64,000 nt of DNA from Aphelocoma coerulescens (GCF_041296385.1 NW_027183513.1:186001-250000); one strand, 5' to 3'; shown: positions 1-9,173, counted from the stretch's first letter. Numbers and translations: made by a program. Notes: generated by a model from the letters alone, not told the origin.

Positions 1-2268
1 GTTGAAGTTGTAGGCAGCAAGAGCTTTCTCAGCTGGCCCTTTTGTGAGCTCTGCTTTTGCCAGATGACTTCCATCTTACCCTCTTACCATCTTAGCCTCT
101 CATTTTTGCATATCCCAAACCCCCTTCCAAACATCCAGCAGCTGCTTGTAAAGAAGAAGTCCTAGAACAAAAAGCCAGTGCTGCCTTTCATAGCCCCTTT
201 GCTGTCTATGAAGTAGAGGAAAGAAGCTAGTGAGACGCACTTTCTTTCTCAACTCCATAGAGCGCATCCTTCTCTCAAGGTGGCAGAGTCCTTGGCGGAA
301 GTGAAGCATCTGCAGCTGCAGTTCAGACTGAGAGATGTGCCAGGACAGGAAACATTTGCTGACCTTCCCTGTTCCCTGTGCAACATGATTCTCGCATCCC
401 AGTCACTTTCACACACCTTCGGTATCCCTGAGTCCAAGCAGCTAAAGCTCACAGAGACAGAAGTGTCAGGAAGGAAAACGTTGCAAAAGCACCCCCTTCT
501 CTTATCAGCATATAAATTGTGCACAACAGGCTGCGGCACCGAACCTTCCTTCTCAGATAGACATGCCATCACACTTTTCACTCTTGCAGCTCGGTTGAAA
601 AGCTCCAGCAGCTGCTCCCGCAATAGCAAAAGGTTCTAGAAGTGAAAGCCAGTTTGGGGCTGCACCTTCTCCTTGCCGCATGTAAGCCACACCAAACTCC
701 CTGATGCACTCTGTCCTCCCCTTCTCAAAGGAGTAGACGGTGGCATCAGGACACACCTGTGTCCCAGCAGCTGGGTGCCCAGCCGGGAGCAGGAGCAGGG
801 CTGGGGCTGCTCCCAAAGTTGCCCCGCCCCAATGCCAGAGCCGGACATATGCTGAGGGGGGGCTGGATCAGGCTTTATTGTCCAGCTGCATGCCAGGAGT
901 GAGCACAAAATCTACCTGCATTCTCTGCAGCATGCCATCCTGGAGCAGAGCCATTGCCAAAGGAAGCCGTGAGCCCGTGCCAAGCCAGTGCCGGAGTGGG
1001 ATCCTAGCAGCACCTGTGGAAGCCGGGAGAGAGGAGCCCACCTGGAGCAGGTTCGTGCAGGATTAATCATCCCGTGGCTTCCCACCAGGGTCCTGTTGCT
1101 TCCAAAAGGCCCCACAGTGTCACTGTGGCCCCTCGGTTCCACCAGGTTCCATAGCGTCACTGTGGTGCCCAGGGTTCCGTCAGCTTCGCCAGCATCCCCA
1201 CGGTCTGCAGAGCTCCCCGAGCTTCTGTGGTGTCACAGTGGAGGCAGGGTTGCATCAGGTTCCATAGCATCAGCACGGTCTCCAGGGCTCCCAGAGGTTC
1301 TGTGGTGTCACAGTGGAGGCAGGGTTGCATCAGGTTCCATAGCATCACCACAGTCTCCAGGGCTCCCTGAGCTTCTGTGGTGTCACAGTGGAGGCAGGGT
1401 TGCATCAGGTTCCATAGCATCAGCACGGTCTCCAGGGCTCCCAGAGGTTCTGTGGTGTCACAGAGGAGGCAGGGTTGCATCAGGTTCCATAGCATCACCA
1501 CGGTCTCCAGGGCTCCAAGAGCTTCTGTGGTGTCACAGAGGAGGCAGGGTTGCATCAGGTTCAATAGCATCAGCACGGTCTCCAGGGCTCCCCTGAGCTT
1601 CTGTGGTGGTGTCACAGAGGAGCCAGGCTTCCTTGTAGTTCCCCAGCATCACAAAGGCTCTCCTGGGAGCCACGGGTCACAAAGCACCGTGGGCTCTGTG
1701 CAGCCCCGCTGTGTCACAATGGCCGCTGGCTTCCACGAGCCCCCGCAGTGTCCCAGTGGGCCCCGTGGCTTTAGGAGTGGGTGGCTGGGAGTTGGTGCCA
1801 GCGGCTGGGGGAGCAGCAGCAGGGACTGTGTGTGGACAGTGCCATGGCCACTTGTGTGGCCACTGGTGTCTCTGTGCCAGGCACAGCCGTGGTGTGTAAC
1901 ACCGGCTCTGGGTCCTTTGGCTGTGCAGGTGGCAGTCACGGCCTGGAGCAGGGCTGCTCCCGGGGGACAGCCTGGGGCAGGAGGCTGCTGGAGATTCATT
2001 CCCCACACTCCTTGTCATGAGGTGCTCAGAGTGATTGGAAAGGCTGTTGGCAGCAGGCAGTTCTCTGGGTTCAAGCTGTGGAGCTGTCAGCGGGAATGCA
2101 AAGGCCAAGCTGGTGAGCCTTTTGTCCTGGTGCCTTTAGTGTGTGAGCAGTCCCTGGTGCCGTTGTCTTTGGATCCTGAGTGTGGGAGAGGCAAGGCTTA
2201 GGATGGTGCGTAGAGCTGAGAAGGAAAGTGCCGAGAGCAGCGTGTGTGCTGCTGCTTTGAGGGGTGCA
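1..2268. repeat. Satellite monomer S1 (empty, no provirus)
   Basis: One complete 2268-bp period; position 1 of the window is equivalent to 2269, 10645, 19021, 21289 and so on. The site that carries the provirus in other monomers is intact here (catcacaaaggctc, around 1648-1661), with no LTR and a single ACAAA, so this is the pre-insertion state. Positions 1-1145 and 1633-2268 hold no gene, RNA or transposon I can name; open frames there are short and overlap on both strands. Carries G at 483, the variant shared with E1, S2 and E3. Monomer borders are arbitrary, set by the left end of the window. Confidence 0.95.
1146..1632. repeat. 75-bp minisatellite in S1
   Basis: Tandem units with the core ttctgtggtgtcacag begin at 1223, 1298, 1373, 1448, 1523 and 1599, spacing 75, 75, 75, 75 and 76. 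A degenerate unit precedes them (1146-1220) and a partial one follows. Units alternate between a cagcacggtc type ending in cccaga and a caccac(a/g)gtc type, so a weak 150-bp dimer is visible. Because 75 is divisible by three, both strands stay open through the array; I do not regard those frames as genes. Weaker relics of the unit seem to extend to about 1080 and 1790. Confidence 0.93.
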
Positions 2269-3413
2269 GTTGAAGTTGTAGGCAGCAAGAGCTTTCTCAG
2301 CTGGCCCTTTTGTGAGCTCTGCTTTTGCCAGATGACTTCCATCTTACCCTCTTACCATCTTAGCCTCTCATTTTTGCATATCCCAAACCCCCTTCCAAAC
2401 ATCCAGCAGCTGCTTGTAAAGAAGAAGTCCTAGAACAAAAAGCCAGTGCTGCCTTTCATAGCCCCTTTGCTGTCTATGAAGTAGAGGAAAGAAGCTAGTG
2501 AGACGCACTTTCTTTCTCAACTCCATAGAGCGCATCCTTCTCTCAAGGTGGCAGAGTCCTTGGCGGAAGTGAAGCATCTGCAGCTGCAGTTCAGACTGAG
2601 AGATGTGCCAGGACAGGAAACATTTGCTGACCTTCCCTGTTCCCTGTGCAACATGATTCTCGCATCCCAGTCACTTTCACACACCTTCGGTATCCCTGAG
2701 TCCAAGCAGCTAAAGCTCACAGAGACAGAAGTGTCAGGAAGGAAAACGTTGCAAAAGCACCCCCTTCTCTTATCAGCATATAAATTGTGCACAACAGGCT
2801 GCGGCACCGAACCTTCCTTCTCAGATAGACATGCCATCACACTTTTCACTCTTGCAGCTCGGTTGAAAAGCTCCAGCAGCTGCTCCCGCAATAGCAAAAG
2901 GTTCTAGAAGTGAAAGCCAGTTTGGGGCTGCACCTTCTCCTTGCCGCATGTAAGCCACACCAAACTCCCTGATGCACTCTGTCCTCCCCTTCTCAAAGGA
3001 GTAGACGGTGGCATCAGGACACACCTGTGTCCCAGCAGCTGGGTGCCCAGCCGGGAGCAGGAGCAGGGCTGGGGCTGCTCCCAAAGTTGCCCCGCCCCAA
3101 TGCCAGAGCCGGACATATGCTGAGGGGGGGCTGGATCAGGCTTTATTGTCCAGCTGCATGCCAGGAGTGAGCACAAAATCTACCTGCATTCTCTGCAGCA
3201 TGCCATCCTGGAGCAGAGCCATTGCCAAAGGAAGCCGTGAGCCCGTGCCAAGCCAGTGCCGGAGTGGGATCCTAGCAGCACCTGTGGAAGCCGGGAGAGA
3301 GGAGCCCACCTGGAGCAGGTTCGTGCAGGATTAATCATCCCGTGGCTTCCCACCAGGGTCCTGTTGCTTCCAAAAGGCCCCACAGTGTCACTGTGGCCCC
3401 TCGGTTCCACCAG

Positions 3414-3900
3414 GTTCCATAGCGTCACTGTGGTGCCCAGGGTTCCGTCAGCTTCGCCAGCATCCCCACGGTCTGCAGAGCTCCCCGAGCTTCTGTGGTG
3501 TCACAGTGGAGGCAGGGTTGCATCAGGTTCCATAGCATCAGCACGGTCTCCAGGGCTCCCAGAGGTTCTGTGGTGTCACAGTGGAGGCAGGGTTGCATCA
3601 GGTTCCATAGCATCACCACAGTCTCCAGGGCTCCCTGAGCTTCTGTGGTGTCACAGTGGAGGCAGGGTTGCATCAGGTTCCATAGCATCAGCACGGTCTC
3701 CAGGGCTCCCAGAGGTTCTGTGGTGTCACAGAGGAGGCAGGGTTGCATCAGGTTCCATAGCATCACCACGGTCTCCAGGGCTCCAAGAGCTTCTGTGGTG
3801 TCACAGAGGAGGCAGGGTTGCATCAGGTTCAATAGCATCAGCACGGTCTCCAGGGCTCCCCTGAGCTTCTGTGGTGGTGTCACAGAGGAGCCAGGCTTCC
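3414..3900. repeat. 75-bp minisatellite in E1
   Basis: Same units as at 1146-1632. The provirus is inserted 24 bp beyond its right edge. Confidence 0.92.
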
Positions 3901-3918
3901 TTGTAGTTCCCCAGCATC

Positions 3919-3923
3919 ACAAA
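3919..3923. other. Target-site duplication, left copy (ACAAA)
   Basis: ACAAA precedes the TG of the left LTR and is repeated at 10027-10031 after the CA of the right LTR. Empty monomers have it once. Five bases match; the sixth differs (c versus a), so a 6-bp duplication with one change cannot be excluded. Confidence 0.9.
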
Positions 3924-4031
3924 TGTCGAAATTGATGGCGATGATGGTGATGAGGGTGTGGGTTCGGTCGGGCCCGGCTGGAGATGGACGGCGACGAGAG
4001 ATCTCTATAAGCAGGTCTTTGGAGCATGCAG

Positions 4032-4037
4032 TTTATT
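4032..4037 (-). terminator. Polyadenylation signal AATAAA in 3' LTR
   Basis: Plus-strand tttatt reads AATAAA on the viral strand, late in the LTR where the R/U5 border is expected. Equivalent 3' LTR sites: 12408-12413, 23052-23057, 31428-31433, 39804-39809, 48179-48184, 56555-56560. The 5' LTR has the same hexamer (9303-9308 in copy 1). Confidence 0.65.
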
Positions 4038-4106
4038 GCAGAGGGCGTGGGTACAGGGGCACTGCTTAGAGCTGCCAGCTGCAGCTCCAAGCAGGCCCAA
4101 GGTGTA

Positions 4107-4351
4107 AGAGAGGGAGAGAGAGTGAGCGAGAGAGCTAGAGCAAGAGGCTGAGAGCTAAGAGTGTAAAGAGCAAGAGAGACAAACTAAGAGGAGAGCTGAA
4201 TTAAGAGGAAGAAGAAGAGCAAGAGAGTTACTAAGAGAGCTACTAAGAGGAGAAGAGCATTACTAAGAGAGCTACTAAGAGAGTTACTAAGAGCGTTACT
4301 AAGAGGAGAAGAGCATTACTAAGAGGAGAGGAGTTAAGAGAGCGAGGAGCT
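4107..4351. repeat. Purine-rich tandem tract inside the LTR
   Basis: About 245 bp of almost pure (A/G)n with a recurring actaagag motif at roughly 13-16-bp spacing; on the viral RNA strand this is a CU-rich run. It is repeated in the 5' LTR at 9378-9622 and in every other copy. It probably arose by slippage. A role in transcription or in binding polypyrimidine-binding proteins is possible but not shown. Confidence 0.85.
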
Positions 4352-4643
4352 TGTTACAATACAATAAATCATCTTCTGTAGTGAATATTCTAATTCTCAG
4401 TAGCCAATCTAATACAAGGTACAAATCCTATAGCATTTACATACAGCCTATAAGAGTTCTTACATTACCATAGAGTGTTACATTTTAACTTCTAAAAACT
4501 ACTCTTTGGACCCCTTCTGCTGAGCTAGTAGGGTCTGCTCTGACCCTTGGACCTGTCTGCAAGCAGAGGGTATTGTTCAATCAAGAGGGGATTACCTTCA
4601 GCCGGCTATACCATTGTTTTCCAGTTGTTCAGTAACTAAGACT

Positions 4644-6002
4644 CTATATCTCAAAGATGGCCTTCATTTCGATGTCGCTCACAGTTTTCATATTCCCAGA
4701 ATCTTTTGTTAGGCAATCATATTTATAAGGCTTTCCTGTTTCATCTTCCCCAACATCTCCCCCGTTCTGATGAACAACTAAGATATTAGATACAGTCCTA
4801 CTCGTTATTTTTTGCACACACTGAAGCATACAAGGTACTGCTACTAAAACTATAATTATTACTACTAGAATAATCAAGCCTATTTTACAGAGTTCCCTTA
4901 GCCAAGGTGCAAAGCTCCAATCATCAAACAAACTGTCCAGCCAAGACGGGTCATCTGTTCTAATTTGGTTAGCTAGATCCTTTAGGTTTTGTAGCTGTTT
5001 GTGAATGGAAACAGAATGATCGGATAAGTTCATACAGCATAATCCTTCAAAATCTTCACAGCCGTGCCCATGTGCTAATAAAAGATAATCAACGGCAGCT
5101 CTGTTTTGTAAAGTGGCATGTCTGACTGCCTCTTCATCGGTTAACAGATCACTGATCATAGTAGAGGTGGCATTTACCTCCTTGCTGAGCCAACATCCCA
5201 ACTTGTTTAACTGTTTTAAAGCAATTGAGGAGCTTAACTGAGGTAGAAAAATGCTTGCAACAATTGATTTTCCAGAGTTCCAAGGGTGGAAGTCACTATC
5301 ACAGTCACTATCGTACTGATGTCCCCAGGAAGATCTGATCTTTCTGCTTTTCTTTTTGATTACCTCTTTGACACTGGGAGCAATAATTGTAAGTTGTCCC
5401 AGAGCACAAGGGCCACCATCTATTTTTGAAGGTATACCTTGCCAGGCCCTGTCTCCACAGATGAGCCAAATTCCTCTGGGGAATCGAATAGGAAGTTTGC
5501 TAAAACGATCTGCATGAGGTTCGTCATATATAAGAAGCTTAACTTGACTACACCAAGAAGTTACATTGCTATAAGCTGGGTGATATGGGGTAACATTTAA
5601 ATGGGGACCGTTTTCTCCTTGAAAGTGAAAGAAATAGCAGGTATCCATAGTTAACGAACCTAGGATTTCTAGCTCTTGAAGGTCAGATTTATCAATTTTA
5701 GAATTATCAATATAAGTTTGGTGTCTATGGCTGGGAGTTGGAGATACATGATGATCGTCATATGGCCAATACTTATCAAGAGTAATATTATCAAAACCTT
5801 CTGGAAGAGGTACTCCAACTAAACAGGTTGAAAAAGGTTTGTCAGGGCTTGTGTCAGATAGACAGATGGTATCGGAGCCTGCGGATTTGGCTAAAGCAAC
5901 CCAGACATTTGTCTTTGGTTGATTCACAGGTAAAGCTTCACTACAAAAACTAAAACAAAAGAATAAAAGCAACATGCACGCGCGCAAATGAGAAAACTCC
6001 AT
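4644..6002 (-). CDS. env: Envelope glycoprotein, provirus copy 1 (intact frame)
   Basis: Retroviral Env precursor, 452 codons. I chose the ATG at 6002 because it starts a typical signal peptide (about residues 1-23, hydrophobic core rich in Leu/Phe). The frame is open 10 codons further up to a GTG at 6032, an unlikely start. Surface part about 24-223, ending in a basic cluster (KKKSRKIR, 216-223) where furin-like cleavage is expected, though it is not a textbook RXKR. In the transmembrane part, Cys234 and Cys270 bracket a hydrophobic stretch, the internal fusion-peptide layout of avian alpharetroviral Env. An immunosuppressive-type heptad region lies at 298-314, CX6CC at Cys315/Cys322/Cys323, a membrane anchor at about 374-393 and a tail of about 59 residues. 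Sequons: Asn72, 136, 146, 277, 325. The surface part is short for the family. Codons from 416 on lie in the 3' LTR. Expression would need splicing from the donor at 8596. Confidence 0.93.
   Translation of the reverse strand: MEFSHLRACMLLLFFCFSFCSEALPVNQPKTNVWVALAKSAGSDTICLSDTSPDKPFSTCLVGVPLPEGFDNITLDKYWPYDDHHVSPTPSHRHQTYIDNSKIDKSDLQELEILGSLTMDTCYFFHFQGENGPHLNVTPYHPAYSNVTSWCSQVKLLIYDEPHADRFSKLPIRFPRGIWLICGDRAWQGIPSKIDGGPCALGQLTIIAPSVKEVIKKKSRKIRSSWGHQYDSDCDSDFHPWNSGKSIVASIFLPQLSSSIALKQLNKLGCWLSKEVNATSTMISDLLTDEEAVRHATLQNRAAVDYLLLAHGHGCEDFEGLCCMNLSDHSVSIHKQLQNLKDLANQIRTDDPSWLDSLFDDWSFAPWLRELCKIGLIILVVIIIVLVAVPCMLQCVQKITSRTVSNILVVHQNGGDVGEDETGKPYKYDCLTKDSGNMKTVSDIEMKAIFEI
4756..4767 (-). other. 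Polypurine tract
   Basis: Viral strand GAACGGGGGAGA directly abuts the 3' LTR, the position of the plus-strand primer in retroviral reverse transcription. It is embedded in the env frame and encodes about Asn412-Asp416. Equivalents: 13132-13143, 23776-23787, 32152-32163, 40528-40539, 48903-48914, 57279-57290. Confidence 0.85.
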
Positions 6003-6056
6003 TCTTTTCTTGAGCTGTTTTTGGCAGATCACTTTCTTCTGGTGATTCTGCGCAGT

Positions 6057-7208
6057 TCAGGTCTGGGTGCTTGCTTCCTGGCTTCCACTTGCAGAGTCAC
6101 TGGCTGGTGTGGTGGCATCAGCAGGCTTTGATGCGAGGTATGGCTTCACGTTTTTTGCTGGAACCCACTTGATTCCTTCACCTGTGGAAACACATGCAAA
6201 CCCCTTCCCCCACATTATAAGATTGTATGGTCCTTCTATTTTTCCTGAGTCTAGATTTTTAATCAAAACTGGGGGGCGCTCTTTCAGTTTTGCTTTTTTG
6301 TTGTTCAAAAAATGTCTATAAATGGGGGGATCAGGCTCTTCTGCAGAGCTATTCAAAAAATTGTAAACATACAAAGCCTTGTTCAACCTCCTTTGAGGTG
6401 TATCCTGGACTTCTCCCCCTCTCTGTTGATCTAAAATGCGTTTTAGGGTTTGATGTGTTCTTTTTAGGGTACTTTTTAGCAGTTGTTTAAGATACGGTGA
6501 GCAAATACCACTATCTCTTACAGCCCTTCTTAGTTCTTTAATTTCGTGAGTGGGGATGGGAACCCACGTTTTGGGACTGTCAGGCTGTTGGCTAGCTATC
6601 ACAGGCTTAGCTAATAGACTTTCATCTTTACAGCTTTGGAGTCTTATTTCATGCCAATCTGTTAATTGAGAATAATCTGAGCACTTTGGAGGATTTTTTG
6701 ATTCAGAAAGTAGCGCTAACAAACTCTCAGAACTCGTTTTCTCCTTATGGGTTGCAAGATCCCAGCCGCTCGCTGGCGGGACTCTGGGGCTCATTGCAAA
6801 CAAATCTGGCTGCTTTTCAGGGTTTCCTGGTGTTAGATTTAAAGCATCAGCTCGGGCAGAGCGGCTCTCCGTCTTCCCTGCCACTGGAGCTGCACCACTG
6901 CCCTCCGTTCCCCCCCTGTTTGCGGCTTGTGAGGCGAGGCTGAGCTGCGCGGAGGGATGTTGCTGGGCGGCGGTAGCCGAGGGATACAGCTGTGCGGTGC
7001 CGGAGGGCCCCGGCGGGGGCGGCGATGGCACTGCCGATCTCCGCGGTGGCGGGCGAGGAGGCGGGGGGGCCGCGAGCAACCGGCTCCGCGGCAGCGGGCG
7101 AGGGGGTGCGGGTGGCTCTATTGAAGGCGAGGTGAAAGCCGTGGGGGGCGGTGGCGGAGCTAGTTCCGTGAGCAGTGCTGTGGTTGGAGAAGTGTGAGCG
7201 TGCGTGGG
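6057..7208 (-). pseudogene. Gag capsid-integrase fusion remnant, copy 1
   Basis: An open segment of 383 residues with no plausible ATG near its start. It continues the gag frame after the TAA at 7209-7211 and ends at TGA 6057-6059. In order: Pro-rich continuation of Gag (about 6800-7208), a Ser/Gln/Lys-rich linker, the N-terminal part of a capsid-like domain (about 6471-6572, with IKELRRAVRDSG and SPYLKQLL), then an abrupt switch to the C-terminal part of integrase (about 6132-6467, with RRLNKALYVYNFLN and the SH3-like WGKGFACVSTGEG...WVPAKNVKPY region). The catalytic core and zinc domain of integrase, and everything between capsid and integrase, are missing. The final ~25 residues are Ala/Ser/Thr-rich. 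The joint near 6468 keeps the frame. The product could not integrate or reverse-transcribe. Confidence 0.85.
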
Positions 7209-8574
7209 TTACGCCATCAGGTCAACGTGGCGGACTGTGATGGCCGCTGTCTGTGTGTCGGGGAGAGCGGGAGGTGGCAGGGCTGTCCCGTCGGCAGGAG
7301 ACGATCCCGGGGCTGCGGGAGGCGGGAGGGCCGGCGTGGAGGCGGCGGGAGTATGTTGCGGTGGGGCCATGGCGAACGGTGGGCCAGTCGGCGGCTGGAC
7401 CGCGGCGTGCTGCCGCTGGGAGTTTGCAGGCTGGGCTGGTGTGGCTGCCGGCGCGGCGGTGCCAGGAGACGGGGCTGGAGCAGCGGCAGGCACGGGAGAG
7501 GCAGCAGCCATCTGTGTAGGCGCTGCAGCGCCGGCACCAGGTGGCTGGCGGGGCTGGGGCGCTCCGTGTCCCACGGACGCGGACGGGACGTTGACCACCA
7601 CCGGCGCCGTGTCGGTGGCGGCGAGGGGGACCTGGGGGGCTGGAAGAAGGGTCGCCGCCTGGCTTTGCGGGGGGCCGGCTATGATGGTGGCTACAGCCAT
7701 AACAGGCGCGGCTAGGGGAGCGGTAGGACCCGTAGGTGGCTGGGGAGCAGCCGCTGGCCCCGCGGGGCTATCGGCGGGGGGCGGGGCCGCGAAGGCGCTG
7801 GCGGACGGGGTGGGAGGAGCGAGGGACGGGGCCGCGAAGACGCTGGAGCCGAGGGCGGGGACCGCGGGAGCCGGGGCAGCAGGGAGGAACGGGATGGGGG
7901 GGGCGGGGATGGGGGGAGCGGTGGAGGGGGTCGTAGGGTCCGGTGGGACAGGGGTGACGGCTGCCAGGACAGCGGGGGCGGGGGGCGGGGCGGCACGAGT
8001 CAGTCGGACCGCGGCTACCGGAGCCGCGAGAGGCGGGACAGCAGGGACTAACGGGACCGTGGGGGTGGAGATGACGGGGGCGGTGGGGGGGGGCGGTGGA
8101 GTCCGGTGGGGCAGGGGTGACCGGTGCAGGGACCGCGGGGGGGTGGGGCGGGGCGGCACGAGACAGCTGGACCGCGGGTACCGGAGCCGTGAGGTCCGGC
8201 GGCGGGGCGGGGGCCGTGCCCGGTTGCAGGCTCGCGGCGGCAAGGGGCGGGCTCGCAGCAGGAGCGGGACCCGGCGAGGTGGCTGCTGCGGGCGGCGCCT
8301 TCACAGCAAACAGCTCCACGAGCGCTCTGCAAGCCGGGACCAGCTCCGCGGCAGCCCAATCCCGGCGGGAGATATTATTAAAGAGTTTAACCCGAACTGT
8401 GTCCCAGAAGTCTCTTGTAAAGACGGCTGAACGGTCAGCATTTGGGAAATTAATCAGAGTCCATTCTAAGAGGTTTTTTAGCTCCTGTTTAGGTAATTGA
8501 CTTGGACCGGAGCTTAGTAAGTACTTAAGTTGTTTATAGAGATGTCTGTCATGGGCAGAGTGAGTTTGTCCCAT
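7209..8574 (-). pseudogene. gag: gag N-terminal region, copy 1 (frameshifted)
   Basis: Starts at ATG 8574 with MGQT, so Gly2 is a likely myristoylation site. The first ~92 residues form a compact matrix-like domain (HLYKQLKYLL, LKNLLEWTLI, FWDTVRVKLFNNI). After this the protein is almost entirely Pro/Ala with short Val/Thr/Ser repeats, far longer than the usual linker between matrix and capsid. A run of nine G at 8085-8093 shifts the frame near codon 161, so this copy ends out of frame at 7768 (268 residues). The correct frame continues downstream to TAA 7209-7211. Copy 5 has eight G and stays open. Assignment as Gag rests on position, MGQ start and matrix-like helices. Confidence 0.82.
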
Positions 8575-8590
8575 TATTGACCAGTATGAT

Positions 8591-8599
8591 ACTCACCTA
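8591..8599 (-). promoter_or_regulatory. Splice donor upstream of gag
   Basis: The viral strand reads TAG/GTGAGT with the intron starting at 8596, a near-perfect U1 site 22 nt before the gag ATG. This is where retroviruses place the major donor for env mRNA. Because it lies before the gag ATG, the env message would use its own start codon. No acceptor was placed with confidence. Equivalents: 16967-16975, 27611-27619, 35987-35995, 44362-44370, 52738-52746, 61114-61122. Confidence 0.7.
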
Positions 8600-8698
8600 G
8601 ATGTCGCAGGGGGCAGGGTCCTTAATCAGAAGTCCGTCGTGGGGGGCTGGCCAGGCTCTCCACACGGCGCTCAGGACGCTGCTGTCGGGTCCCTCCTC

Positions 8699-9106
8699 AG
8701 AGCTCCGGTTTCAGGCGTCGCTTGGCAACGGCTTTCCGTGCTCGGGACCTCGCAGGTGTCTCCACTCAGAGCTCCAGCGCGGGCGGTGCTGAGCAATACC
8801 CGCCTGTGCTCGGGCGCGCGGCTGGATCCCTCCTAAGAGCTCCGGTCTGCACTGCTTAGCAGCGTGTCCGTGCTCGAGGGGTACCACGGCAAACTTCCTC
8901 AAAGAGCTCCAGGTAACCGCTGCGCAGCAGTGGCCGTCTGTGCTCGAGGACTGCCAGGCAATTTCCTCCCTCCGAGAGCTCCAGGTAATTGCTACGAAGT
9001 AACGGCTCCCCGTGCTCGAGGGCTGCCTCAGCAGAGTTATAGAGCTCCGGCTTTTACGCTGCGCAGCAACGGTATGCCGTGCTCACGACACGTTCCAGGT
9101 GGCTAT
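8699..9106 (-). repeat. Six-fold tandem repeat in the viral leader
   Basis: On the plus strand six copies start with agagctcc at 8699, 8768, 8836, 8903, 8975 and 9041 (spacing 69, 68, 67, 72, 66). Most contain a self-complementary core such as gctgcgcagc or ctgcttagcag and then a block like ccgtgctcgagg. The copies differ by about a third, so the repeat is older than the provirus amplification. Its position between primer binding site and splice donor is where packaging and dimerisation signals lie. Equivalents: 17075-17482, 27719-28126, 36095-36502, 44470-44877, 52846-53253, 61222-61629. Confidence 0.85.
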
Positions 9107-9173
9107 AACTGGTCTTTTAGTTACCGTCCATGGCGAAGTCTCTCACAGGTGGAAGAAGCTGAATCAGGCCTTC

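Larger units (their letters stand above)
3924..4755 (-). repeat. 3' LTR of provirus copy 1
   Basis: 832 bp, the same sequence as 9195-10026 (constant offset 5271). On the viral strand it begins TGTTGGGG after the polypurine tract and ends TTTCGACA. The first 112 bp of U3 also encode the end of Env. A pyrimidine-rich tract (viral strand) lies at 4107-4351 and a polyadenylation signal at 4032-4037, leaving a U5 of about 90 bp. I could not place a convincing TATA box or cap site. Confidence 0.95.

Noticed and set aside
280..639. Plus-strand 119-codon frame in the satellite, present in every monomer
   Set aside because: It overlaps a 126-codon frame on the other strand, has no recognised domain, and the single variant (483) changes both proteins without pattern.
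553..816. Minus-strand 87-codon frame in the satellite with a protein-like stretch (VYSFEKGRTECIREFGVAYM)
   Set aside because: It looks less random than its neighbours and might be an exon relic, but I recognise no family, see no clear exon borders, and it overlaps other frames. A translated database search would decide.
988..1615. Overlapping frames of 202 (plus) and 152 (minus) codons with 25-residue repeats
   Set aside because: Both are consequences of the 75-bp minisatellite; the minus frame starts at GTG and neither resembles a known protein.
1146..1632. CRISPR-like array
   Set aside because: Repeats are 75 bp and contiguous with no unique spacers; the context is a vertebrate satellite.
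1..2268. S monomers as products of provirus excision
   Set aside because: LTR-LTR recombination would leave a solo LTR and two ACAAA copies; S has neither.
4724..4732. TATA-like sequence (viral strand TATAAATA) near the start of U3
   Set aside because: It lies only about 25-30 bp into U3 and within env codons; a cap site there would leave almost no U3. No better TATA box was found.
6003..6032. Longer env starting at GTG 6032
   Set aside because: GTG is not a usual start for a retroviral env, and the ATG at 6002 begins a good signal peptide.
7204..8430. Plus-strand open frame of 408 codons (431 in copy 5) rich in Gly/Ala/Arg
   Set aside because: It is antisense to the Pro/Ala-rich gag region; GC-rich codons make the complement stop-poor. 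The product is low complexity with no recognisable domain.
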